Of a stretch of 9,155 nucleotides of DNA, positions 1 to 6,301 are shown one piece after another. The notes beneath the pieces are model-generated. The model did no database searches. It was not told the DNA's origin and worked only from the letters and a program-made list of their open reading frames with translations. This DNA comes from Bacteroidota bacterium (GTDB lineage Bacteria; Bacteroidota; Bacteroidia; Bacteroidales; CG2-30-32-10): NCBI GenBank assembly GCA_013334735.1, contig JAAXXA010000076.1, positions 1 through 9,155 of the forward strand, given 5' to 3'. The first letter of the stretch is position 1, and each line of letters starts with the position of its first letter. A program made the position numbers and the translations under genes.

Positions 1-1
1 A

Positions 2-106
2 CTTTTGCAATCGGAAAGAGTAAAAAAGCTACAAAAGCGTAATCACTATATTCAACAAACAATTGATTCTGAAATTGAAAAAACTATTGAAGATGAAAAT
101 AAGTAG
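2..106 (+). CDS. 3' end of an upstream gene, probably dndC (partial)
   Basis: An open frame enters from the left edge and reads 34 residues (start LLQSERVKKL, end TIEDENK) before TAG at 104-106. It overlaps the start of dndD by 14 bp, so it belongs to the same operon. In dnd operons the gene before dndD is normally dndC, which encodes a PAPS-reductase-like, iron-sulfur ATP pyrophosphatase that activates the DNA backbone for sulfur insertion. The identity rests on gene order. The visible tail is charged and helical and carries no diagnostic motif, so the call is an inference. Confidence 0.5.
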   Translation, partial: LLQSERVKKLQKRNHYIQQTIDSEIEKTIEDENK

Positions 107-2186
107 TATTGTATTAAATAATTTCATACAGTATTATGGTAATGTTGTTATTAATTTAGAAACCAATAAGGACAAAAACATAATATTAGTTGGTGGAAAA
201 AATGGTTATGGTAAAACAAATTTCCTTATATCAATTGTTTGGTGTCTTTATGGTGAGAAAATTATTCAGATAGATGAGAGCTTTAAACGTGAAGTTCAGA
301 AAGAATCCAATTATCAAAAATTCATAAAGCAATCGTTAAATTGGAAATCAAGAGATGACGGTAAGTCTGAATTTTCTGTTGAAATTCAATTTGAAGATAT
401 TGATTACCCTGCAAATCTAAAGGTTAATGATAATCGTCTATTAATAAAAAGAGTTTTCAACACTCAAAAAGTTGAAGAATCACTTTCAATTCTAAATACG
501 GACGGGCAAGAGTTATTTTTTGAACTTGAAGATAAAATAAGTTTTATCAACGATTATCTAATCCCGCTTGAAGCCGCAAAATTTGTCTTTTTTGACGCAG
601 AAAAAATTGCTTCTTGGGCTGAATTATCTACAAAAGATGAAGGAAGCGTTTTAAACGATGCTCTGGGTAAACTTTTAGGACTTGACCTTTTCGAAAATTT
701 AAAAGATGACATAAATACTTATATTGATAATTTAAGAAAAGAAAGCGCTCCCTCGAATTTGAGGGAACAAATAGATAATACAGAACAAGCAATAAAATTG
801 AACGCACGAAAAATTGAAGAAATTGATTTGAAAAGTGCTCTAAACGATAATGAAGTTCAAGAATTAAAAAAGAAAATAAATGAATATCAGATTTTTCTTA
901 ATCAAAATAGCAAGAAAGAAACATCATCGATAAATAGAGAAGCACTTTATTCAGAAATTGTAAAGTTACTTGAACGTAAAACCATAATAGAAAAGCAATT
1001 TAATGATTTAAGTGAAATTATTCCTATTGCAATGCTTAGTGGTAAAATTGAAGAAGTAATTGAGCAATTAGAGTTACAAAGTCAGGTAAAAAGTACCAAT
1101 GAATCAAATGCCGAAATAACAAGGAAGATGGAAAACTTTATTGAACAACTCTTCAATAAACCACCTGAACCAGAAGATGGTTCAATGTCATTTAGGAATA
1201 AAGTTTTTTATTCTGAAAAAGCACAAGTATTATTAAATGAGCTTTTTAATGTAAGCGATGAATTTAACGAATTGAAGCTAGAACTTGACTTAAATAAAGC
1301 TGATACTGATTTGATTTATAAAGCTTTCCAACTTATTAAACAACAATCAAAAGAGTTATTTGAAACTACAATTTCTGATTTTAATTCGATTCGAATAACA
1401 TTGACAGAGGCTGAAAAAAATATAAAAATACTCGATTCAGTTTTAGAGGATGAAACTATTCTTGAAACAATTACAAAAAACGATGAGGCAGAAAGAAAAA
1501 AAGATAAAATAATAGCTGAGAATGGTGCTCTTAAAATTCAAAAAGAGAAACTTGAAAGCGATAACAATAGATTAAATCAACAATATACTTTACAACTCCA
1601 AAAAAGTAGTGGTAATCAAATAATTAAGAAAAAAATATCAATAGCAAAAAAATATATTGATTCTCTACAAACATTTATTGATAATCAGAAACGTGGGAAA
1701 AAAGAAGCTCTTGCAAGTAAACTAATAGCGGAGCTTCAAAAACTTATGCATAAAATGCAAAATGGGCATTCTGGTTTTATAAAAGATTCGAGAATCGACA
1801 TTTTACCAGATGGAAAAGGTTTAAAAGTATCAATACTGGATTCAGAAGGCAATGAAATACCAAAAGAGACCTTTTCAACTGGTGAGAAACAGATTTATAT
1901 ATCATGTTTAATTAAATCAATTTTAAGTGAATCAATTCAAAACTATCCAATTTTTATCGATACCCCACTTGGAAGGCTTGACCATGAACATATTGAAAAC
2001 ATTTTAAATAATTATTACCCTGACTTATCAAGTCAAATTATTTTACTAGCAACAAACAACGAAGTCACACCTCGCCGCTATAGTATGATAGCTTCAAAGA
2101 TTTCAAAAGCATATCTAATTGTGAATGAGGATAAAAAATCATTTTTTAAACCGGGATATTTCCAAAGCTATGAGAATAAGAATTAG
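93..2186 (+). CDS. dndD: DNA phosphorothioation protein DndD, SMC/RecN-like ATPase
   Basis: The product is a 697-residue ABC-type ATPase of the SMC/Rad50 family. In the Dnd pathway DndD acts in the cytoplasm with DndC and DndE and is thought to supply ATP-driven DNA opening or nicking for replacement of a backbone oxygen by sulfur. The N-terminus MKISSIVLNNFIQYYG is typical of DndD. Walker A is GKNGYGKT at residues 35-42, the signature is STGEKQ at 595-600, and Walker B/D-loop is DTPLGRLD at 623-630. The middle (about 225-560) is rich in K, E and heptad-like leucines, so it is probably coiled coil, with no CxxC zinc hook. An in-frame TTG lies at 63, but ATG 93 is preferred because it starts the canonical N-terminus and gives a 14-bp overlap with the upstream gene. 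No strong Shine-Dalgarno is visible, which fits translational coupling. Length is close to known DndD proteins. Confidence 0.9.
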   Translation: MKISSIVLNNFIQYYGNVVINLETNKDKNIILVGGKNGYGKTNFLISIVWCLYGEKIIQIDESFKREVQKESNYQKFIKQSLNWKSRDDGKSEFSVEIQFEDIDYPANLKVNDNRLLIKRVFNTQKVEESLSILNTDGQELFFELEDKISFINDYLIPLEAAKFVFFDAEKIASWAELSTKDEGSVLNDALGKLLGLDLFENLKDDINTYIDNLRKESAPSNLREQIDNTEQAIKLNARKIEEIDLKSALNDNEVQELKKKINEYQIFLNQNSKKETSSINREALYSEIVKLLERKTIIEKQFNDLSEIIPIAMLSGKIEEVIEQLELQSQVKSTNESNAEITRKMENFIEQLFNKPPEPEDGSMSFRNKVFYSEKAQVLLNELFNVSDEFNELKLELDLNKADTDLIYKAFQLIKQQSKELFETTISDFNSIRITLTEAEKNIKILDSVLEDETILETITKNDEAERKKDKIIAENGALKIQKEKLESDNNRLNQQYTLQLQKSSGNQIIKKKISIAKKYIDSLQTFIDNQKRGKKEALASKLIAELQKLMHKMQNGHSGFIKDSRIDILPDGKGLKVSILDSEGNEIPKETFSTGEKQIYISCLIKSILSESIQNYPIFIDTPLGRLDHEHIENILNNYYPDLSSQIILLATNNEVTPRRYSMIASKISKAYLIVNEDKKSFFKPGYFQSYENKN

Positions 2187-3765
2187 TAAACAAAATGACT
2201 ATGTAATTGATAGATTAAAATCAATCTATCAATTTTCTAGTGAAGGTATTATTCCACGGTTAGCTTTTTCATATAGCCTTCAAGTGAATAAGCGGTTTGA
2301 TTTGTTGAAAGAAACTATACCTAGTTCAGACGGTAAGGATTTTAGAGATGATCGAAGTTTGTTTGGAACAATAATTGAAGCTAAATCCAATTATCCTATT
2401 TTTAAAGCAATTTTAGATAATCACTATGAATCTTTACTCTCAGAAGAAGACTTTTCAAAATTATTTAAGTTGCATTTAGAACATGGATTAAATATGATTT
2501 CAAATGAACTAAACAAAAAAGATTTAACTAGTGGCTATCATATTGATTTTTTAATGAAACTGGTAAAAAACGGATTATCTTTAAGGGCAAATCAGGTCTA
2601 TATTAATGCTGCAACTACTGAATTAGATAGAAAATTTGATTTTGAAATCAAGACTTACAAAAACCTGGTTTCATTTAAATTGGGTAAATATGCCGATGGA
2701 ACAGAAATTATCATACGGATAAATGATGAGACTGAATGGAGTAGTCGAAATATTGCAATTGCAGGTCAAAATGGCTCTGGTAAAACTCAGTTAATTCTTG
2801 ATATTATCTACCAAATTTCAAAAAATACGAAATGTGAACTGCCTTTTTCTTTTTTTGATTTTAAAGGTACAGATACAAAGGAAAGCCTTGAATCATTTTT
2901 GAAGAATACAAATTGCACCTTTCTAAAAGTTGAACATAATAAAGGCTTCCCTTTTAGTCCTTTGAAAAATATTGATTTCAAAAATCCAAACAATATTTTA
3001 GCATTTGCGAATGATTTTCAGACATTCTTCCCTGAAATTAAACAAGTTCAATCTGCCAGTTTTATTAGGTCAATTCAAGAATTCATAAACGTTAACAACA
3101 GAGCTCCAAGTTTGACTGAACTAATGGAGTCAATTCTTGAAAGAAATAATGATAGGGATAATACAATAACAAGTGTACTTCAACAGATTATAAGTGCTGG
3201 GATTTATGATGAAGATGCAAGTTACAGTCTGTTTAATTGTAGTACATACGTGTCGATGCCAAGTGATGTAAGCAAACAAATTAAGCAGTTTGTAACATTT
3301 AATCAGCTAAAATATTTGTTTAATAAGTTTAAATCATCAGGTAATACTGATGTTAACGATAATATAAAAGAACTAAAACACATAATAATAATAGATGAGG
3401 CACAGAATTTTCTTCAAAAAAAATCGGCTCGTCCAGTAATTGAGGATATGTTAAGAGAACTACGGTCAATTGGGATGATAATTGTTTTAATTGCTCAAGA
3501 GACAACAGACTTTGTTTATCCTGACTTTGATTTTATTTCTCAGGTTCGTTTGCCAATCTGCGCTGATGTAAACGATAAAAGCATAAGTAGGATGGTGAAA
3601 TTCATCGGGTCTGTAAATAGTGAATTTACTTTAAGTAATGAAATAAAAAATTATTCAACCGTTGAGGAAGATGAAAAAGGTTATCCGATTAAAAAAGCAA
3701 TAATTAATATTGATAATCCAAAAGCAATAATAATGCGACAATTCTGGAAAACAATTAGTGAATGA
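2170..3765 (+). CDS. dndE: DndE fused to a HerA/FtsK-like ATPase domain
   Basis: The 531-residue product has two parts. Residues 1 to about 115 resemble DndE, the small protein of about 110-120 residues that binds nicked DNA in phosphorothioation: MRIRISKQ start, central DGKDFRDDRSLFG and LFKLHLEHGLNMIS. Residues about 190-531 form a P-loop ATPase of the HerA/FtsK type: Walker A GQNGSGKT (199-206), FFDFKGTD about 30 residues later (the position of the 'DPKG' motif in HerA-like pumps), Walker B IIIIDEAQ (405-412), then a sensor-like strand ending LIAQET. ATG 2170 is chosen because it opens the DndE domain and overlaps dndD by 17 bp; an in-frame ATG at 2125 would add 15 unrelated residues. Classic DndE stops after its first domain. 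The ATPase part recalls the ATPase of DndH/DptH restriction proteins, so the fusion may join modification to DNA translocation or restriction. That role is inference. Confidence 0.85.
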   Translation: MRIRISKQNDYVIDRLKSIYQFSSEGIIPRLAFSYSLQVNKRFDLLKETIPSSDGKDFRDDRSLFGTIIEAKSNYPIFKAILDNHYESLLSEEDFSKLFKLHLEHGLNMISNELNKKDLTSGYHIDFLMKLVKNGLSLRANQVYINAATTELDRKFDFEIKTYKNLVSFKLGKYADGTEIIIRINDETEWSSRNIAIAGQNGSGKTQLILDIIYQISKNTKCELPFSFFDFKGTDTKESLESFLKNTNCTFLKVEHNKGFPFSPLKNIDFKNPNNILAFANDFQTFFPEIKQVQSASFIRSIQEFINVNNRAPSLTELMESILERNNDRDNTITSVLQQIISAGIYDEDASYSLFNCSTYVSMPSDVSKQIKQFVTFNQLKYLFNKFKSSGNTDVNDNIKELKHIIIIDEAQNFLQKKSARPVIEDMLRELRSIGMIIVLIAQETTDFVYPDFDFISQVRLPICADVNDKSISRMVKFIGSVNSEFTLSNEIKNYSTVEEDEKGYPIKKAIINIDNPKAIIMRQFWKTISE

Positions 3766-3774
3766 CCCTCCCAT

Positions 3775-3842
3775 ACAGCCAAGCACAATTGCAATTCACT
3801 CGAGTCACTATATAACCAAAAATTGCAATAGAGCTTATCTGT
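3775..3842. repeat. Imperfect inverted repeat after the dnd operon, attC-like
   Basis: The arms 3775-3797 and 3820-3842 are complementary at 18 of 23 positions (core ATTGCAATT, outer AAGC and ACAG) around a 22-nt loop. The 3' arm is followed by CCAACGTT at 3846-3853, close to the CCAAAACGTT that follows two other hairpin arms in this window. It could end transcripts weakly, but it lacks a GC-rich stem and T-tract, so I favour a recombination-site-like or repeat-derived hairpin. Confidence 0.45.
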
Positions 3843-3897
3843 CTACCAACGTTTCATACCGCCATCCGTTACCACCAAGTGTAAAGGAATGGCATGT

Positions 3898-4079
3898 GGG
3901 ACGTTCCTGAAATCATGAACTTGTAATGACCACAATGCAGAGTTATCTTTCTACGATACAAACCAACAAGTAGAGGCATGCCGAGAGGTCCACGACTCGA
4001 TTCGACGGGCACGTTGCATCATGTGATTATCCGGGGAATCGAAAAAGAGAGGGATAGGGAATGCACTGCAATAGCGTAG
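3898..4079 (+). mobile_element. RAYT element remnant, copy 1 (leader plus 5' coding fragment)
   Basis: A leader of about 80 bp beginning GGGACGTTCCTGAAATCATG matches three other places in the window. It is followed by ATG at 3978 and a frame starting MPRGPRLDSTGTLHH and running to IEKE, the N-terminus of an IS200-like REP-associated tyrosine transposase. After about 26 family-like residues the frame enters unrelated sequence and stops at 4077-4079. The HUH motif and catalytic tyrosine are absent, so it is a dead fragment. The junction (ATAGG at 4054, then GCAATAG at 4068) resembles that of copy 3 at 8239-8279. Confidence 0.8.
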
Positions 4080-4087
4080 AAGATTGT

Positions 4088-4134
4088 ATTGTGCTCCGAA
4101 ATCCGCTTTTTCGCTAAGCGCCAAAACGTTAGCA
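4088..4134 (+). repeat. 3' half of an attC-like cassette boundary
   Basis: An arm containing CGCTAAGCGCC runs into CCAAAACGTTAGCA. The 11-mer CCAAAACGTTA at 4121-4131 recurs exactly at 5224-5234, on the far side of the following gene. A matching left arm is not seen upstream, where the RAYT remnant lies, so this looks like half a site. In integron terms the exchange point would lie between C4127 and G4128. GTTAGCA only partly fits the GTTRRRY consensus. Confidence 0.45.
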
Positions 4135-4168
4135 GCAAGTTTAACTGACAGTACGTGTATAAACGAAT

Positions 4169-5068
4169 ATGCCAAGAATTGATATGTTGACATATAAGGA
4201 ACTCAAAGAGCTAAGGGACAAATTGGCAAATGGCGAAATTGGATTAGAGCTCGCAAAAGGACAATGTTGGAATGACTTCAAAGAAGGACAACGTTCTTGG
4301 CATACAAAGGACTGGAAAGAAAGAAAGTCTAAATTCATTAAAGATAAATGTGAAATATGTAGTAGTAAAGAAACATTAACACTACAACACTTCTCTCACC
4401 CTAGAAAATACTCCGACTATGCAACAGATGTAACAAGATCATATACTAAAAACTACATCAACACTAATCCCGACATTGACAGATGTGATTTAAGTAATCA
4501 CACATTAACAAATTATGATTATGTGCCCGTTCCTTTGTGTCCAAATTGTAAGAGTAGAAATCCCAACAAAAGAATGAGAAAAGTGCCGCAATATCTTTGC
4601 ACAGAATGTCGGGAAGAATTTGATAAAACGGTTTATAAGTCAGTTGATGAGCTTATTTCAATATTTTATGAAAATGAAGAGGCAACTGAGGTTCGAGATA
4701 AGTGTTTTGTATCAAAAGACAAATGGAGGAACAAACATAGCCTCTCAAGTATCAAGTATTGGCTACAAAGAGAACGGGCAAAGAATACAGACTTCGAAAA
4801 GATTGAGAAAGAAGCGTTTTTGCTTTATCTAAACGATAGTATTAAATATCTATCCTTTGAAGATACAATAACTGCTTGTAAAAAATGTGCAGCCAACTTT
4901 GATTTATACAATATGGAAATATGTCCAAAGTGTAAAGAATATTACAAAGGCGTTCAATACCAAACTTGTATTCAATGTTTGCCAGAAGACAAACGAAAAA
5001 TAGCCTTGGAAAAAGTAGAATTTGGAAAACAATGGCGAGCTATGGAGAAAGAACTCGGAATTGACTGA
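4169..5068 (+). CDS. Zinc-binding protein with six CxxC pairs and an HNH-like core
   Basis: I do not recognise a named family for this 299-residue protein. Six CxxC pairs are visible: C61/C64, C124/C127, C144/C147, C237/C240, C252/C255 and C267/C270, enough for three zinc sites. The stretch CEIC at 61-64 followed by LQHFSH at 72-77 and VPLCPNC at 121-127 is laid out like an HNH endonuclease fold (CxxC, central His, second CxxC), but the usual central HH/DH is HFSH and no clear third HNH residue is seen. Nucleic-acid binding or nicking is therefore inference. The last third looks like two zinc ribbons. There is no signal peptide or membrane segment. ATG 4169 lies 41 bp after the upstream boundary core; Met6 (4184) is an alternative start. 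No Shine-Dalgarno precedes it. The gene stands alone between two copies of CCAAAACGTTA, like a cassette gene. Confidence 0.75.
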   Translation: MPRIDMLTYKELKELRDKLANGEIGLELAKGQCWNDFKEGQRSWHTKDWKERKSKFIKDKCEICSSKETLTLQHFSHPRKYSDYATDVTRSYTKNYINTNPDIDRCDLSNHTLTNYDYVPVPLCPNCKSRNPNKRMRKVPQYLCTECREEFDKTVYKSVDELISIFYENEEATEVRDKCFVSKDKWRNKHSLSSIKYWLQRERAKNTDFEKIEKEAFLLYLNDSIKYLSFEDTITACKKCAANFDLYNMEICPKCKEYYKGVQYQTCIQCLPEDKRKIALEKVEFGKQWRAMEKELGID

Positions 5069-5105
5069 AATCTGAATTACTGATACAATTACATATAAAA
5101 CCTGC

Positions 5106-5237
5106 TGCTAACAAGGTATTGCCAAAAGCGGGCCTGAACGTCTTCGATTGGACATTTGTGCAAGGATCAACATTAGTTGTTCGATTGAACTGTTGTACTT
5201 AATACCCCCGCCTTCGGCAATACCCAAAACGTTATGC
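5106..5237 (+). repeat. attC-like recombination site candidate
   Basis: The stem arms 5115-5132 (GGTATTGCC to GCGGG) and 5207-5224 pair at 16 of 18 positions around a 74-nt loop. Outside the stem lie GCTAAC at 5107-5112 and GTTATGC at 5231-5237, giving the TAAC/GTTA ends expected of attC R''/R' boxes with an unpaired spacer between. The site starts 38 bp after the stop codon of the zinc-protein gene, where a cassette attC sits. Matches to RYYYAAC/GTTRRRY are partial and no integrase is in the window, so function is inferred from architecture. Confidence 0.55.
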
Positions 5238-5249
5238 TCAATTAGAGGA

Positions 5250-5263
5250 GGAAGAGACCTTCC
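5250..5263. repeat. Short perfect hairpin at the left end of RAYT copy 2
   Basis: GGAAG-AGAC-CTTCC forms a perfect 5-bp stem with a 4-nt loop exactly where the conserved RAYT leader begins. The other three copies have the near-palindrome GGGACGTTCC at the same place, so a foldable element end seems conserved although its bases differ here. Confidence 0.4.
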
Positions 5264-5333
5264 TGAAATCATGAACTTGCAATGAACGTAATGCATCGTC
5301 AATTTTCTACGATACAAACCAACAAGTAGAGGC

Positions 5334-5888
5334 ATGCCGAGAGGTCCACGACTCGATTCGCTAGGCACGTTGCATCATATGATTATCCGGGGGATCGAAA
5401 AAAGAGAGATTGTTGTTGACGATGAAGATCGGGGCATATTCGTATCCAGAATGGGGGCAGTTGCCCTGAAAACGGGAACGAATATCTATGCCTGGGCGCT
5501 GATGACTAATCATGCGCATATCCTTCTTAAAAGCGGTCAACCTGGACTCTCTGCATTCATGCGGTTGTTGCCTTGCTGGTTTCTTATTCGGAGATGGCTC
5601 CGCTGCTTGGGGTATCGGCAGTGTGTCAGATTATCTAAACAACTGCCGTTGCTAGCTGTAAGTAACTTAATGATTTCAGTAGCGTCCCTGGGGCTGTGCC
5701 CCGTCTGGCACGAAAAAACCGATTCCGCCAACACCACCTCGGGTGAAGAAGCTCTCCGCCAGGAACGTGGCGGATGCTGGCTTTATCCCGACAAGTTCGC
5801 CTTTTGCTCATCGCAGCGCTCGTTCGTAGTTTCCAAAGTGGTCAACGATTTCTGGGGATTCCGACTGGTGTTGCCGGTGCAGACGTAA
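5334..5888 (+). pseudogene. Truncated RAYT / IS200-like Y1 transposase, copy 2
   Basis: This is the longest of four transposase fragments. Its conserved leader starts at 5256, and the frame begins MPRGPRLDSLGTLHH. Residues 1 to about 77 are family-like and include the metal-binding HUH motif H60-A-H62 in MTNHAHILLKSG, ending near GLSAFMR (about nucleotide 5564). After that the frame stays open to 5888 but the sequence no longer resembles the family: the YxxxQ-type helix with the catalytic tyrosine and the tail are missing. Intact relatives are roughly 200-300 residues. Such enzymes mobilise single-stranded DNA and REP hairpins; this copy cannot be active by itself. AGTAGAGG just before ATG could serve as ribosome binding site. 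Confidence 0.8.
5662..5702 (-). repeat. Inverted copy of the RAYT leader motif plus REP-like hairpin
   Basis: Read on the minus strand, 5688 down to 5662 begins GGGACGCTACTGAAATCATT and matches the leader start of the plus-strand copies at 22 of 27 positions. Next to it GGGGC-TGT-GCCCC at 5690-5702 is a perfect 5-bp stem with a 3-nt loop. Together with the leader at 5256 it makes a terminal inverted repeat enclosing about 430 bp with the transposase fragment. This is the arrangement of a REP pair or MITE-like derivative around a RAYT gene. Confidence 0.6.
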
Positions 5889-5912
5889 TCGTGAGGAGTG
5901 GTAACAGGGGAG
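5703..5912. other. GC-richer stretch without a recognisable gene
   Basis: Base composition here is visibly richer in G and C than in the flanking cargo genes. Open frames exist but read as low-information sequence with no family resemblance, no ribosome binding site and no conserved motif. It is probably debris of an older insertion lying between the RAYT fragment and the tail module. Confidence 0.4.
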
Positions 5913-6263
5913 GCAATAGTAGCAAAGATATTTATTTTTCTTACAGTGCTTTGGCTGTAATCATAGGTTTATTTTTTGTAAAATGACTTGACGACGCATG
6001 TTTTGGTATGGCGAGATTCGATTTTTTCCCAATAAAGCTCACTGCCGCAAGCAGCGGGGTATCAGTTTTTAGAAGAATTCAGCATTCTTTCACCGCAAGT
6101 GCTGGGGAATTTAACCCTGAGAGATTAAAATCCGTGAAGAGCCCTGGGTTTGTATTAAGCGTTACAAAGAGGAGCCTATCAATAACACGCTACTTTGTTA
6201 CGCTTATTCGTCAGATATGGGAAGTGAGGCGCAATAGCGAAGTGCAGATAAGCAAGTTATGCC
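5913..6263 (+). repeat. RAYT-associated tail module, copy A
   Basis: This stretch is homologous to 8253-8509. Shared landmarks in order are GCAATAG, a hairpin (TTACAG/CTGTAA, 5941-5960), TTTGTAAAATGA, a block ending TTTTGGTATGGCGA, TTAAAATCCG, CCTATCA, GCTTATTC, GGCGCAATAG and ATAAGCAAGTTATGC. Copy A has about 85 extra bases near 6037-6122 that contain CCGCAAGCAGCGG and a second CCGCAAG block. The end has GCTTAT (6202-6207) opposite ATAAGC (6248-6253) followed by GTTATGC, an attC-like layout. A 70-codon and an 87-codon frame overlap it, but both follow the repeat and show no protein-like conservation. Confidence 0.65.
5941..5960. repeat. Conserved hairpin of tail module A
   Basis: TTACAG and CTGTAA form a perfect 6-bp stem around an 8-nt loop. 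The homologous position in copy B (8281-8300) is TTGCCG/CGGTAA, also with an 8-nt loop. One pair changed from A-T to C-G on both sides and another changed from A-T to a G-T wobble, so pairing has been kept while the sequence drifted. Confidence 0.5.
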
Positions 6264-6301
6264 AATGCTAAGAAGACCATCACATCGACAGAAACATAAT
6301 T

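Noticed and set aside
63..92. TTG-initiated N-terminal extension of dndD
   Set aside because: The added residues are low-complexity K/L sequence read over the end of the upstream gene; the DndD-like N-terminus begins at ATG 93.
2125..2169. Upstream ATG extension of dndE
   Set aside because: It would overlap dndD by 62 bp and add 15 residues that are unlike DndE; ATG 2170 begins the MRIRISKQ start.
2808..2993. Minus-strand open frame inside dndE
   Set aside because: It is a shadow of the well-supported ATPase domain, with no start signal and no protein-like features.
3820..3842. Intrinsic terminator for the dnd operon
   Set aside because: The stem is AT-rich with five mismatches and is not followed by a T-tract; a recombination-type or repeat hairpin explains it better.
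3951..4338. Two minus-strand open frames over RAYT copy 1 and the zinc-protein start
   Set aside because: They run antisense to a recognised transposase fragment and to a CxxC-rich gene, with no motif or ribosome binding site.
5108..5368. Minus-strand open frame across the attC-like site
   Set aside because: It spans a hairpin and the RAYT leader in antisense; the composition is a by-product of the repeats.
5774..5986. 70-codon plus-strand frame in the GC-richer stretch
   Set aside because: It has no family resemblance, no ribosome binding site, and ends inside tail module A where the homologous copy B has no such frame.
6008..6271. 87-codon plus-strand frame in tail module A
   Set aside because: The frame is not preserved in homologous copy B and follows hairpin-rich repeat sequence, so it is most likely spurious.
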